Below, in pieces: positions 1-8,972 of a stretch of 64,000 nt of DNA; the stretch's first letter is position 1, and every line of letters starts with the position of its first letter. Location: contig JAYRXX010000010.1 in the NCBI GenBank assembly GCA_041917295.1, positions 91,006 through 155,005 of the forward strand, given 5' to 3'. The notes under the pieces were generated by a model, which saw only the letters and a program-made list of their open reading frames with translations, did not search any database and was not told where the DNA came from. This DNA comes from JADKHR01 sp041917295. GTDB taxonomy: Bacteria > Elusimicrobiota > Elusimicrobia > FEN-1173. The translations under genes were made by a program, and so were the position numbers.

Positions 1-373
1 CCCACGTCACGTAGTAAAACACGATGAGGATGACTTCGATGATAAAAATGATCCATTCAAAGGCCCAGGCGGAAAAAAAGACCCGGAGAAGACTTCCGAT
101 CCCAAAAGGAGCGATCAAGGCGGCGGTGAGCCAAATTCCCACCCCCGTGAGAGCGCCCAGGGTGGTGGTGATCAGAAAAAGGAGAAAGGTAATCCTTCGG
201 GCCAGAGCATCCAACGCCGGAAGGCCTTTTCGCAAAGCCCACCATTCCAGAAGAACCACAATCGGGTAAGCCCCCACCGCGAACGGATGGTTGATAAGAA
301 CATGGACGATCGCCACCACCGCCATCAACATCCGGTTGCCGATGTGATCGAGGAAGAAAAGGGGGAAATCCAT
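1..373 (-). CDS. Polytopic cytochrome-like membrane protein, partial (C-terminus outside window)
   Basis: Only the first ~124 residues are inside the window. The start ATG (371-373) directly abuts the stop codon of the upstream gene. The visible part has an amphipathic start (MDFPLFFLDHIGNRML) and then membrane segments rich in Val, Ile and Phe. These include AIVHVLINHPFAVGAYPIVV, a segment around TTTLGALTGVGIWLTAALI and a Trp/Phe-rich helix (AWAFEWIIFIIEV). His residues within the first helices and the GALTGVGIW segment resemble the cytochrome bd/CydA-like membrane proteins often encoded beside alternative complex III. Its place as the last visible gene of the act operon suggests a redox or oxidase partner. 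Heme ligation cannot be confirmed from the fragment. Confident that it is a real gene, moderate on family. Confidence 0.8.
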   Translation of the reverse strand, partial: MDFPLFFLDHIGNRMLMAVVAIVHVLINHPFAVGAYPIVVLLEWWALRKGLPALDALARRITFLLFLITTTLGALTGVGIWLTAALIAPFGIGSLLRVFFSAWAFEWIIFIIEVILIVFYYVTW

Positions 374-676
374 TTAGCGAGCCTCCGATTTGGACACGGG
401 CCGATGGGGGAACCCCTGGGCCAACGCGGCGTCGATCGCACTCTCGAGAGGGACGGCCACCCGACCACGGTTTCGATCCCGCCAAGCATAAGAAGACAAG
501 GCCGCGTCTTCAGCCCGGTGAAGTTTGGCCTGTTCCGCCGGCAAATCAACAACGGCGGGTTCCGCCGAAGACAGCGTCCGGGGCGTTGTTCGCCAGAACA
601 AGGTTAAGCCAACGGTGAGTCCCGACAACAGGACCAGAACCCAAAACAGTTTCCAGAGAATAGACCGAAGGTTCAT
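374..676 (-). CDS. Small single-pass membrane protein of the act respiratory operon
   Basis: A 100-residue protein with a start overlapping the actF stop (ATGA at 673-676). Residues ~8-28 form one transmembrane helix (ILWKLFWVLVLLSGLTVGL). A hydrophilic domain follows with Ala/Glu-rich helical sequence and a YAWRDRNRGRVAVPLESAID segment. That pattern (W-x-D-R-x-x-G-x-V-x-x-P-x-x-x-A-x) is known from small conserved proteins near SCO/cytochrome oxidase and alternative complex III genes, whose exact function is not established. It is probably anchored in the cytoplasmic membrane with its C-terminal domain outside, perhaps helping assemble the complex. The family recognition is by pattern only. 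Confidence 0.75.
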   Translation of the reverse strand: MNLRSILWKLFWVLVLLSGLTVGLTLFWRTTPRTLSSAEPAVVDLPAEQAKLHRAEDAALSSYAWRDRNRGRVAVPLESAIDAALAQGFPHRPVSKSEAR

Positions 677-1785
677 GGCGCCCCCAACACAGCGCCGCGC
701 CTGTTCACCGCGGCCAGCCAGAACCCGATCCAAATCCCGCCGAGAGCAACAAAAGCCGCCGCGTCCAGCCAGTGGATATGAAACCCGTGTGGGTGAAAAC
801 TGGGCACGATCAGCCAAACCACATCGGCCGCTCGGAGAACAAGAATCAACCCGGCGACCTTCGCCAAGCGATGAACCCGGCGTTTGTTGGCGCGGTCCAA
901 CAGAATCAAGAAAGGCAGAAAAAATCCCACCCCGGCAAGACCCAACGCCAAGATCATCCACCCCCCCGTTTGCCGGTGCAAATACCAGGAAATTTCTTCC
1001 GGCATGTTGGCATACCACATGATGAGATACTGGGAGAAGCTGAGATATGCCCAAACCAATACAAACGCCATCAACAAATTGCCCAAATCGTGAACGGGCT
1101 TTTCAGTCGTTTCACCTGGCTCGCTCACCCAGTTCAAGGCGACAACCAAGAGCGCAATCGTTCCAAGGACCTGCCCCACCAACACCATCGCTCCGAACAG
1201 GGACGATTGCCAGTGGGGTTCAATGGACATGACCCAGTCCACCATGGCAAAGCTGAACGTCAAAACAAAAAAGAAAAGTCCCGGGGCGCTCAGGTTGCGT
1301 CCTTTGCGAACCGCGGCGTCGTCGCGCCGATCGGACCACCGGTTCAGCCGGTTCGCCAGAAAGGACCACAACCCGAAAAAGAACACCGCCCTCAAAAGAA
1401 AGAAGGGCCCGTTCAGATACATCTGTTTATGTTGTAAGACATGATCGGCCGCCACCTGTTCTGGACGAGCCCACGGGTAAAGAACCGAAAGCCCCGCCAA
1501 CAACGGAAGAAACAAAACGGCCAGTTTCGGTAACGTGGATGACCCGGCTTCAAGCAACGGACGTAGGAGGTTGCCCCAGGCCCCGCCCACCACATGATGA
1601 AGCATCAACAGTCCCAAACACCCGATTCCCATACCGAACCAAAAAACATAGCCCGTAAGCCACGACTGGAAAAATTGAGTGCGATCTATGAAATAACCCA
1701 CCCCGCACGCCAACAGGCCGACGCATCCCGCGGCAAACGCCGTCCGGGAAGCGCGACTGATCTTTTCCGCTAATCCAGTTACCAT
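673..1785 (-). CDS. actF: Alternative complex III subunit ActF (polytopic, NrfD/PsrC-like)
   Basis: A 370-residue protein with about ten hydrophobic helices and short loops. ActF is one of two NrfD-like integral membrane subunits of alternative complex III, which oxidises quinol in the cytoplasmic membrane and passes electrons to periplasmic cytochrome c or directly to an oxidase. Visible family features are the DRTQFFQSWLTGYVFWFGMG segment near the N-terminus, the SFAMVDWVMSIEPHW helix end, and the SQYLIMWYANMPEE loop before a long Trp/Tyr-rich region. The C-terminus is basic (VNRRGAVLGAP). It overlaps actE by 7 bases and the following small gene by 4, consistent with translational coupling in one transcript. 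Confidence 0.92.
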   Translation of the reverse strand: MVTGLAEKISRASRTAFAAGCVGLLACGVGYFIDRTQFFQSWLTGYVFWFGMGIGCLGLLMLHHVVGGAWGNLLRPLLEAGSSTLPKLAVLFLPLLAGLSVLYPWARPEQVAADHVLQHKQMYLNGPFFLLRAVFFFGLWSFLANRLNRWSDRRDDAAVRKGRNLSAPGLFFFVLTFSFAMVDWVMSIEPHWQSSLFGAMVLVGQVLGTIALLVVALNWVSEPGETTEKPVHDLGNLLMAFVLVWAYLSFSQYLIMWYANMPEEISWYLHRQTGGWMILALGLAGVGFFLPFLILLDRANKRRVHRLAKVAGLILVLRAADVVWLIVPSFHPHGFHIHWLDAAAFVALGGIWIGFWLAAVNRRGAVLGAP

Positions 1786-2387
1786 TTTGACAAGTCCCCC
1801 AAGGCGCCTTCTGTGGATATCTGAACCGGTTCTTGGGCCAAACGTTCCCGTTCCGGAGCTGGGATGGACGCCACCGGCGTGTCCTGACTACGTTGAAGAA
1901 CCCGCACCCAGGCGGCGACCGCCCAGCGGTCTTCTGGGGTCAGTCGATCCCCGTAGGAATCCATGCGACCCCACCCGTTGGCCATCACGTTCACAAAGTG
2001 CCCGGCGGGGGATTGGCGAAGGCGGTCGATGTGGAACGACGGCGGTTTCGGAAATCCGCGACGGACCACCAACCCGTTTCCGGACCCGGCTCGGTCGTGA
2101 CAAGGCGTGCAGTAAATTCCATACCGTTCACGACCCCGGTTCAACGTCGCCTCCGTCACCGGGCCGGGAAAAAGGTCAGCGGGCTTGCCTTTGACGGTTC
2201 CGGAGACCAAGAGTTCATCGTCGTTGAGGTGACCCCGGGCGACGGTCCCCGGAACCCGGGGCCGGGACGCTCGGCCGTCCGAAAAAAAGTCGCTTCCCTC
2301 GAGAGGTTTCAATTTTGGCTGGTTCTGCATATCGCAGGCGGCCAGGGCCAAAAGAAAAACAAGGGGCAAAATTTTACGGGAGGACAT
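1779..2387 (-). CDS. actE: Alternative complex III subunit ActE, mono-heme cytochrome c lipoprotein
   Basis: A 202-residue cytochrome. The N-terminus is a lipoprotein signal (VFLLALAAC with Cys near residue 19), so the protein is probably lipid-anchored on the periplasmic side. One CxxCH heme motif (CTPCH) lies near residue 94, preceded by RGRERYGIY and followed by RAGSGNGLVVRRGFPKPPSFH, a pattern typical of the ActE cytochrome. A later segment (MANGWGRMDSYGDRL) supplies the likely distal Met ligand, and VAAWVRVLQRSQ matches the C-terminal class I cytochrome helix. It would carry electrons from the complex to a downstream acceptor. It overlaps actD by 14 bases and actF by 7. Confidence 0.92.
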   Translation of the reverse strand: MSSRKILPLVFLLALAACDMQNQPKLKPLEGSDFFSDGRASRPRVPGTVARGHLNDDELLVSGTVKGKPADLFPGPVTEATLNRGRERYGIYCTPCHDRAGSGNGLVVRRGFPKPPSFHIDRLRQSPAGHFVNVMANGWGRMDSYGDRLTPEDRWAVAAWVRVLQRSQDTPVASIPAPERERLAQEPVQISTEGALGDLSKW

Positions 2388-2904
2388 CGTGCACCTTCGT
2401 GGCCCCGATCTCCGCCAGAAACCGCCGGGTCTCGGCGTTTTTAAACAGCGGGTCAGTGGACTCGATCGTTAAGAAAAACCCATCCCGGGACGCTTTGTCG
2501 AACTCGGGGACATTGAAAACCGGGTGATAGGGTTGGGGAAGCCCATTGAGCGCCAACATGCCGCCCACCGCGACGGAGGCGGCAAACAGGATCGTCAATT
2601 CAAAGGTCACCGGAACAAACGCGGGCCAACTGACGAGGGGCTTTCCGCCGATGTTGAGGGGGTAGGCCACGGCCGAAGCGTAATACTGAAGAAAAAACCC
2701 ACCCACCGCGCCCGCCACACCCGCCGCCAATACCAACAGGGGCAACTTGGTCCGGGGATGGCCCAGCGCTTCGCTCAAGCCTTCCACGGGATACGGCGTG
2801 TGCGCGTCCAGACGGCGATAGCCGGCCCGACGGGCCCGATCGGCCGCGGCCCTCAGCGCCCGTTCATCGGAAAACTCCGCCATCAGGCCCCAGAGATCAG
2901 CCAT
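2374..2904 (-). CDS. actD: Alternative complex III subunit ActD (DUF3341)
   Basis: A 176-residue protein. The N-terminal ~55 residues are a soluble alpha/beta region (LMAEFSDERALRAAADRARR, then a Tyr-Pro-Val motif around HTPYPVEGLSEALG). Two membrane helices follow (KLPLLVLAAGVAGAVGGFFL and VPVTFELTILFAASVAVGG), then a C-terminal tail with PEFDKASRDGFFLTIES. This is the DUF3341 layout found in ActD, a structural membrane subunit of alternative complex III without redox cofactors. It overlaps actC by 8 bases and actE by 14. Length and helix count fit the family. Confidence 0.92.
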   Translation of the reverse strand: MADLWGLMAEFSDERALRAAADRARRAGYRRLDAHTPYPVEGLSEALGHPRTKLPLLVLAAGVAGAVGGFFLQYYASAVAYPLNIGGKPLVSWPAFVPVTFELTILFAASVAVGGMLALNGLPQPYHPVFNVPEFDKASRDGFFLTIESTDPLFKNAETRRFLAEIGATKVHDVLP

Positions 2905-4234
2905 GGTGTTCCTCCGCCGCCAACTGGCGGATTTCGAAGATGGAAATCATTGGAAGGACCCGGATGAACAGGAACAAGAGCGATAAGAAAAGCCCAATCG
3001 ACCCCAAAAACAACGTCCAATCCCAGACGGTGGGGGTGTACATTCCCCAGCTCGACGGCAGGGCTCCGCGGTGAAGGCTGGTGATGACGATCACGAACCG
3101 TTCCAGCCACATGCCGACGTTGACGCCAATGGAAACAAAGAAAAGAATCCACGCACTTTGACGAACATTTTTGATCCAAAGCAACTGGGGAAGCAGGACG
3201 TTGAACCCCATGAGCGCCCAGTAGGACCAAGCGTAGGGACCCATCGTTCGCGTGCGGATCATGGCGATTTCGTTGACCCCGCCGGAAAACCAATCCGTAA
3301 AGGTTTCGATGGCGTAACCGTAGGCGACGATAAGGCCGGTGGCCAGCATAACCTTGGCCATCAGATCGATGTGGCGGTCGGTAATAAAATCGCCCAGCCC
3401 ATACAGTTTTCGCAACGGAATAACGAGCGTCAAAACCATGGCGAACCCCGAAAACACCGCGCCCGCCACGAAGTAGGGGGGGAAAATGGTGGAATGCCAG
3501 CCGGGCAATTGGGACACGGCGAAATCAAAGCTCACAACGCTGTGGACCGAAACCACCAACGGCGTCGCCAAGCCGGCCAAAAGGAGATAGGCGCTCTCGT
3601 AACGTTGCCAGTGCCGGGCCGACCCGCGCCAGCCCATGGCAAGTAGCCCGTAGAACCACTGAATAAAACGGTGCTTCGCCTGGTCGCGCATGGAGGCCAT
3701 GTCCGGGATCAATCCCACGAACCAAAACAACAAAGAAACGGTGGCGTACGTCGAAACGGCAAACACGTCCCACAAAAGGGGGCTTCGAAATTGAGGCCAC
3801 ATGGCCATCGTATCGGGGTAGGGGAACATGTAAAACGCTTTCCACGGTCGGCCCACGTGAAGGGCGGGAAACAGTCCCGCGCAGGCGACGGCAAACAGGG
3901 TCATGGCCTCGGCGAACCGGTTAATGGAGTTTCGCCATTTTTGGTGCATCAACAGAAGGATGGCCGAGATCAGCGTGCCGGCGTGGCCGATGCCGACCCA
4001 CCACACAAAGTTGATGATGGCAAACCCCCACGCGACAGGAACGTTGATGCCCCAGACGCCCAACCCGCGGACCATCAACCAGCCCACAGACACCTGCATC
4101 ACCATTAAGAGTCCAAACGCCACCGCCACACCAAGGAACCAGGCCCGGGGCGTGTGCCGGGTCAAGATCAGGGAACTGATCTTGTCGGTTATGGACTTAA
4201 AGGTCAGCCCGGGGGCCAAAATGGGCGCACTCAT
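2897..4234 (-). CDS. actC: Alternative complex III subunit ActC (NrfD/PsrC-like quinol-oxidising subunit)
   Basis: A 445-residue integral membrane protein with about ten helices and a cytoplasmic N-terminus. It belongs to the NrfD/PsrC polysulfide-reductase family. In alternative complex III this subunit forms the quinol site next to the iron-sulfur arm of ActB. Visible features include TPRAWFLGVAVAFGLLM, the helix containing WVGIGHAGTLISAILLLMHQ (a conserved Gly-His-Ala-Gly), RPWKAFYMFPYPDTMAMWPQF and a Gly/Ser-rich loop. It overlaps actB by 4 bases (ATGA) and actD by 8. The C-terminus ends shortly after the last helix (RQLAAEEHHG). Confidence 0.93.
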   Translation of the reverse strand: MSAPILAPGLTFKSITDKISSLILTRHTPRAWFLGVAVAFGLLMVMQVSVGWLMVRGLGVWGINVPVAWGFAIINFVWWVGIGHAGTLISAILLLMHQKWRNSINRFAEAMTLFAVACAGLFPALHVGRPWKAFYMFPYPDTMAMWPQFRSPLLWDVFAVSTYATVSLLFWFVGLIPDMASMRDQAKHRFIQWFYGLLAMGWRGSARHWQRYESAYLLLAGLATPLVVSVHSVVSFDFAVSQLPGWHSTIFPPYFVAGAVFSGFAMVLTLVIPLRKLYGLGDFITDRHIDLMAKVMLATGLIVAYGYAIETFTDWFSGGVNEIAMIRTRTMGPYAWSYWALMGFNVLLPQLLWIKNVRQSAWILFFVSIGVNVGMWLERFVIVITSLHRGALPSSWGMYTPTVWDWTLFLGSIGLFLSLLFLFIRVLPMISIFEIRQLAAEEHHG

Positions 4235-7197
4235 TGAGCGATCTCCGGATTGGGATTGCGCAACCGGGCTTGATACGTGGTGCGCGGGCGGGTGCCCAAA
4301 TGGGCGAGAAGGCTGTAATTGCGCGGGTCCTGGTGGGCCTTGGACACCCGGCTGGATTTATCTTTTAAATTTCCGAAAACAATAGCCTTGGCCGGGCAAG
4401 ACTGGGCGCAGGCAGGCGTGATTTCGCCGTCGCGAACCAAGCGGTTTTCTTTGTCCGCGCCGATTCGGGCGGACTGAATCCGCTGGACGCAATAGGTGCA
4501 TTTTTCCATTACCCCTCGACTTCGCACGGTGACGTTGGGGTTTTGCATCAGTTTGAGAGGCCCCTGGACTTTATCGCTGTATTCGAAGAAATTAAACCGA
4601 CGCACTTTATAAGAACAGTTGTTGGAACAGTAGCGCGTTCCGATGCAACGGTTGTAGGTCATTTGGTTCAACCCCTCTTCGCTGTGAGAGGTCGCGGCCA
4701 CGGGACACACCGGTTCACAGGGAGCGTCTTCGCAGTGCATGCACGGAACAGGTTGGCTTAACGATCGAGGCGCGTTCGGGTCGCCGGTGTGATAGCTGTC
4801 CACCCGGATCCAGTGCATTTCTCGTCCCTTGGCCACCTGGGCTTTGCCCACAACAGGAATGTTGTTTTCGGATTGGCAGGCGAGCACGCAGGCACTGCAA
4901 CCGGTGCACGCGTTTAAATCGATGCCCATGCCCCAGGCGTAATCGTCCGACTGTTTGGGTTTCGAATACCGGTTGAGGGTTTCCTCGGGCCCCGGCTCTT
5001 TTTCGCCGCGGTGGGCGAACTCCGGATCTTTCTTAAATTCGTCCAGGTTTCCTTCTCGGACAAGGTCCCGTCCTTCCATGGCAAAATGAAGCTGAGTGGC
5101 GGACAGGGCCTGTCGACGGCCCGTATTCCGAACCGACACACCGGCGCCGTGATTGACGGCGTTGGAATCCCTTAAAAGGTAGGCGTTGAACCCGACACCA
5201 GTACCCACCTGGCCGGCTTTCGTTCGGCCGTAACCCAAAGAGAGTGTGACCGAGTTGTCCGCGTGGCCCGGAACAATCCACACCGGGCCTTCCACAGTCC
5301 GCCCTTTGAAATCGAGTTCCACCACCTGTTCGTTGACCAAGCCAAGGGATTGGGCCTGGCGGGGGCCCATGAACACGGCGTTGTCCCAGGTCAGCTTGGT
5401 GACGGGCTTCGGCAATTCTTGTAACCAGCCGCTGTTGGCCCCGCGCCCATCGCCTACGGTCGGGTCCGGACGGAAAACAAGTTCCATGCCCGTCGAGACC
5501 GAACCCTGAGGGGATCGGGCCGCGTCCCGGGCCAACGCCGGCGTGCGCGGCGCGTGCGCCGACCCCGCCAAAACACCGTCGTGCAAGCATTTTTTCCACA
5601 GACTCTCAAAATCCACCGCCCGGGTTTCATTTTTCCAATAGTCATGCACCATGTCCCGCGGAGACCGGGGCGTTCCGTCCACCAGAGCCGACACCACCTC
5701 CAAAGCGGTCTTACCGTCGTAAAGGGGAGCGATCTGAGGTTGAATGAACGACACGGTTCCATCATAGGCCCTCAGGTCGCCCCACGATTCCAGGGGGTGA
5801 GCTTCCGGCAAATGCCATTGGCAGTGGCCCGATGTTTCATCTTCATACAACCCCAAGCGAGCGGAAAAAGCCGCATTTTTTAACAGCGCGCTGAACTCCA
5901 TATCCGCCGGGGCCGTGTAAGACGGGTTGCCCCCCAAAACGAGAAGCAGATCCACCTTGTTTTTCTTTAAATCCTCGGCCAACTCGCCCAAGGACGACAA
6001 AGAGGATGGGGAAACAACGGACGTTTCGGTATAAGTTACTGTTTTTCCAACGTTGCCCAAGGCGTTGTTGATGACGTTGGCCAGGGCATGAACAACCGGG
6101 GGCTGGTGAGTGCCCGCTATGACCAAGGACGAACCTCGGTTTTTCTCTAAATCTTTTTGGAGGGCCTGGACCCAGGGAGCAAAATCAGCCGGAAGATCCA
6201 CACCGGCGCCCACATTGGCGCCGAGGGATCGAGCCACCCTTCGGGCCAGGGACTCGATGTGATCGTTGCGCAGGGGGAAACGATGATCCGCCATGTGCCC
6301 CGTGACGCTCGGCATGGGTTCCACAGCGTAGAGCCGGTTCATTCCCCGAACGGACTCGGGCCGGCGGCGGGCCGCGAAATCCCGGGCGTAAGAGAGGCTT
6401 CCCGGCAACCCCCCGAGAAAATCCGAGTCCAATGACAAGATAACGTCCGCCCGCGTGAAATCGTATTGCACGTCCAGGGGTTTTCCAAACGCCATCCGGG
6501 CCCCTTCCAGAACGTTGACGAGCCCGCAGGGCTCGTAGGAATGCCACCGAGCTTGGGGATAAATTTTTTGCAACCGGCGAATCTGGTCCGCCAGGGTGGG
6601 AGACGTGACCATTTCCGTTAAGATCCGTATCCCGCCCCCGTTTTTGGCCTTTTGTTTTTTTAAGGCCTCCGCCAAAGCGGCCAAAAACTCGTTCCACGAA
6701 GACGGCAACCCGTTGTGAACAACCGTTTTAGAACGGTCCGGATCGTACATTTCCAAAACGGCGGCCTGCATAAAAATATCGCTTGTGCCCGCGCCGTCAG
6801 GGTGGTTCGGCCCTCCCTCAATTTTTGTCGGACGGCCCATTTGGTTTTCCACCAAAACGCCCCGGGCGTAGCCCATGAACGGAATCGACGAGGCAAAAAA
6901 GAGCGGTTTGCCCGGGATCAAATCTTCCGGCGCTTTGTTGTAGGGAATGATGGTGTCCAGGGGACGACGGCAGGCTGTCAAAAAAGCCATTCCCAGGGAC
7001 GCGCCCATGACTTTCAAGAGAGATCGACGAGACACCGGGTCAAGGACAAACTGAAATTCCGATGGAAATTCCCGGGCCACCGCTTCTTGAAACGCCGGCG
7101 TGTCCGCCAATTCGTCAAGACTGCGCCAGTATTCCTTGCCCGCGGTTAAAGCCGGAGAGGACTTGTGTTCCGAAACGGGGGGGGTCGGGTCGCTCAT
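4231..7197 (-). CDS. actB: Alternative complex III subunit ActB (molybdopterin-oxidoreductase-like plus ferredoxin domain)
   Basis: About 988 residues from the ATG at 7197, chosen because that ATG overlaps the actA stop (ATGA); an in-frame codon six residues upstream is less likely. A twin-arginine signal (SRRSLLKVMGASLG) lies near residue 60, so the protein is a Tat substrate, in line with tatA/tatC encoded just upstream. The large middle part is a molybdopterin-oxidoreductase-like domain, which in this family has lost the cofactor. The C-terminal ferredoxin part has the cluster motifs CTGCSACVLAC, CMHCEDAPCEPVC, CIGTRYCSNNC and CTYC...CAQSC, consistent with three 4Fe-4S and one 3Fe-4S cluster. 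It passes electrons from ActC-bound quinol to the hemes. Confidence 0.94.
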   Translation of the reverse strand: MSDPTPPVSEHKSSPALTAGKEYWRSLDELADTPAFQEAVAREFPSEFQFVLDPVSRRSLLKVMGASLGMAFLTACRRPLDTIIPYNKAPEDLIPGKPLFFASSIPFMGYARGVLVENQMGRPTKIEGGPNHPDGAGTSDIFMQAAVLEMYDPDRSKTVVHNGLPSSWNEFLAALAEALKKQKAKNGGGIRILTEMVTSPTLADQIRRLQKIYPQARWHSYEPCGLVNVLEGARMAFGKPLDVQYDFTRADVILSLDSDFLGGLPGSLSYARDFAARRRPESVRGMNRLYAVEPMPSVTGHMADHRFPLRNDHIESLARRVARSLGANVGAGVDLPADFAPWVQALQKDLEKNRGSSLVIAGTHQPPVVHALANVINNALGNVGKTVTYTETSVVSPSSLSSLGELAEDLKKNKVDLLLVLGGNPSYTAPADMEFSALLKNAAFSARLGLYEDETSGHCQWHLPEAHPLESWGDLRAYDGTVSFIQPQIAPLYDGKTALEVVSALVDGTPRSPRDMVHDYWKNETRAVDFESLWKKCLHDGVLAGSAHAPRTPALARDAARSPQGSVSTGMELVFRPDPTVGDGRGANSGWLQELPKPVTKLTWDNAVFMGPRQAQSLGLVNEQVVELDFKGRTVEGPVWIVPGHADNSVTLSLGYGRTKAGQVGTGVGFNAYLLRDSNAVNHGAGVSVRNTGRRQALSATQLHFAMEGRDLVREGNLDEFKKDPEFAHRGEKEPGPEETLNRYSKPKQSDDYAWGMGIDLNACTGCSACVLACQSENNIPVVGKAQVAKGREMHWIRVDSYHTGDPNAPRSLSQPVPCMHCEDAPCEPVCPVAATSHSEEGLNQMTYNRCIGTRYCSNNCSYKVRRFNFFEYSDKVQGPLKLMQNPNVTVRSRGVMEKCTYCVQRIQSARIGADKENRLVRDGEITPACAQSCPAKAIVFGNLKDKSSRVSKAHQDPRNYSLLAHLGTRPRTTYQARLRNPNPEIAQ

Positions 7198-7847
7198 CGA
7201 TGGCACGCGTTGCAATCCATTTTGCTTCGCACATTATACTCTTTGACCAAATCTTCGCCGGTCCGCGGGGCCGAGCCTTCGGCGGGGGTCCAGGTGGCCG
7301 AAAACACGGCCTCCCGGGGACGCAGGTTCCGTTCCGGATGTTTGTGGCAATCGAGACACCAGCGCATGTGAAGGGTTTTCTCTTTCCAGACAACGTCCAT
7401 GTCCTCCACAGGCCCATGGCACGACACGCACCCCACCCCTTTCTGAACGTGGATGCTGTGGTCGAAATAAACAAAGTCCGGAAGGGAATGAACCCTCTGC
7501 CATTTCAGCGGCTGATCGGTTTTAAACGCTTGGCGAACAGGCTCGAGGAGGGGGGAGTCTTTCTTAATTTCCGTGTGGCACGTCATGCAGGTTTTAACGG
7601 GCGGAATTCCGGCGAACGAAGACGATTCCACGCTTGTGTGGCAGTATCGGCAATCCATACCCAATCCTTTAACGTGCTGTTGGTGGCTAAACGGTACGGG
7701 TTGGGCCCGTTTGACCTTTTGGCCTGTGACCAAGGGACTGAAGTAGATAATAAAAAAAACTCCTCCGGCAACGGCGGCCGCAAGAAACGCCGCCACCCCG
7801 CTGGCCTTCGAAATCCAATTTGTGCTTTTATGAAATATCTGCGCCAT
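7194..7847 (-). CDS. actA: Alternative complex III subunit ActA, pentaheme cytochrome c
   Basis: A 217-residue protein with an N-terminal membrane anchor (residues ~16-38, GVAAFLAAAVAGGVFFIIYF) and five CxxCH motifs: CRYCH, CMTCH, CVSCH, CLDCH and CNACH. Several non-adjacent His residues (HQQHVKG, FDHSIHVQ) are likely distal ligands. Five hemes and a single anchor match ActA of alternative complex III, facing the periplasm. It is the first act gene, separated from tatC by a 64-base spacer that contains only a weak GC-rich hairpin followed by a T-run on the minus strand. The stop overlaps the actB start. Confidence 0.94.
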   Translation of the reverse strand: MAQIFHKSTNWISKASGVAAFLAAAVAGGVFFIIYFSPLVTGQKVKRAQPVPFSHQQHVKGLGMDCRYCHTSVESSSFAGIPPVKTCMTCHTEIKKDSPLLEPVRQAFKTDQPLKWQRVHSLPDFVYFDHSIHVQKGVGCVSCHGPVEDMDVVWKEKTLHMRWCLDCHKHPERNLRPREAVFSATWTPAEGSAPRTGEDLVKEYNVRSKMDCNACHR

Positions 7848-7911
7848 TGATTAAACCCGAAAGGGAAGCAAGAGGTTACATTTTTTAAAGAAGGTCCGAA
7901 AGCCCGACTTT

Positions 7912-8655
7912 TTATTTTAACCGAGGTTGAACCCAGCGGGACACCCACAGGGACATTTCGTAAAGAATATATGTGGGGAGCGCCAACATCAGCTGAGAGA
8001 GAATATCGGGGCCCGGCGTCACGACGGCGGCCGCCACCAGGATCAAGATAAATGCCACCCGCCGATAGCGGGCGAGCGATTCCGGTGACACAATGCCCCA
8101 GCGCGAGAGAGCCACCAACACCACCGGAAACTGAAACAAGAACCCCAATCCCAAACAGGTCCACAAAGAAAAAGACAGGGCCGATTCTACCGAGATCATT
8201 GGTCGCAAGGTGGTGTTTGCGCACGCCATCAAAAACCGAAGCCCGGCCGGCAGGACAAAGAACCATCCCAACGCCACGCCGCCCACAAAAAGCGAATACG
8301 AAACCGGTAAAAAGGCCATCAGTGCCCGCCGTTCCTGAACGCTCAACGCCACCGCCACAAATCGCCAGACGTGATAAAGGACAACGGGAGCGCTCACAAA
8401 CAGCCCCAAAAACACGGCCATCTTGAGCCGAGCCAAAAAGGCCCCAGTGGGGGTTAAAAACACCAACGGACCAGTGGAACGAGAGAGAGATTCAAAAAAT
8501 GGCTGGGTGTAAAACGAACAAACCACCGTGGCCACCACCGCGAACAACAAAGACCACATCAGGCGTCGGCGCAGTTCGACCAGGTGGTCGGTGAGGGGAC
8601 GAGCGCGGTCCGGGGGTTCGGAAACCAGCCAACGAAACGCCGAAACGGGGTTCAC
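7912..8655 (-). CDS. tatC: Twin-arginine translocase subunit TatC
   Basis: A 247-residue protein with six membrane helices. The N-terminal region has the family signature LTDHLVELRRRLMWSLL, in which the conserved Glu of the LxELRxR motif (E28) takes part in signal-peptide binding. The helix VFLGLFVSAPVVLYHVWRFV and the late loop AAAVVTPGPDILSQLMLA (conserved Pro-Asp) are also typical. The start is GTG at 8653-8655. TatC recognises twin-arginine signals of folded substrates; here the clear local client is ActB. It lies 28 bases after tatA and upstream of the act genes, and no tatB was seen. Confidence 0.94.
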   Translation of the reverse strand: MNPVSAFRWLVSEPPDRARPLTDHLVELRRRLMWSLLFAVVATVVCSFYTQPFFESLSRSTGPLVFLTPTGAFLARLKMAVFLGLFVSAPVVLYHVWRFVAVALSVQERRALMAFLPVSYSLFVGGVALGWFFVLPAGLRFLMACANTTLRPMISVESALSFSLWTCLGLGFLFQFPVVLVALSRWGIVSPESLARYRRVAFILILVAAAVVTPGPDILSQLMLALPTYILYEMSLWVSRWVQPRLK

Positions 8656-8683
8656 GGCCGGTCACACCCCATTAAAAATAGAG

Positions 8684-8878
8684 TCACGATTTCTTTTCTG
8701 CGTCCGCTTTGGCGTCCGGCCCCGAGGCCTCGTTCTCGTCCGTGTTTTGGAGCGAGCTCTTAAACGCCGAAATGGCTTTGCCCAAACTTTTGCCGATTTC
8801 CGGCAACTTATTGGGCCCAAAAAAAACGAGCGCGACAACAAGAATCAACAACAGTTCCGGCCAACCCAGTCCAAACAT
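8684..8878 (-). CDS. tatA: Twin-arginine translocase subunit TatA/E
   Basis: A 64-residue protein with the TatA layout: a short hydrophobic N-terminal helix (GWPELLLILVVALVFFGPNK), the Phe-Gly-Pro hinge, an amphipathic helix (LPEIGKSLGKAISAFKSSL) and an acidic/Lys C-terminal tail. TatA oligomers form the protein-conducting part of the Tat machinery. An AGGAG ribosome-binding sequence precedes the ATG with about 6 bases of spacing. It is the first gene of the minus-strand respiratory cluster and diverges from the LOG-family gene across ~94 bases. Confidence 0.94.
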   Translation of the reverse strand: MFGLGWPELLLILVVALVFFGPNKLPEIGKSLGKAISAFKSSLQNTDENEASGPDAKADAEKKS

Positions 8879-8936
8879 GATTTCTCCTAAAAATCGGTTT
8901 GCCTTTTATCAACGATGACTGATTTTAGGTCTTTTT

Positions 8937-8966
8937 TTGAGTGAAGTCCATGCGGTTTTGTATACT
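8937..8966 (+). promoter_or_regulatory. Candidate sigma70-type promoter for the LOG-family operon, implying a leaderless mRNA
   Basis: TTGAGT (8937-8942) and TATACT (8961-8966) are separated by 18 bases. Transcription would start near 8973, which is also the A of the best start codon of the next gene. No Shine-Dalgarno sequence is present there, so the first gene of this operon may be translated from a leaderless message. Confidence 0.5.
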
Positions 8967-8972
8967 GTTTCC

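Noticed and set aside
57..485. Minus-strand open frame crossing the junction of the first two genes
   Set aside because: It is off-frame to two real genes that abut at 373/374 and has no family-like sequence.
8937..8972. TTG at 8937 as the start of the LOG-family gene
   Set aside because: It falls in the -35 box of the best promoter, adds non-conserved residues and has no ribosome-binding site.
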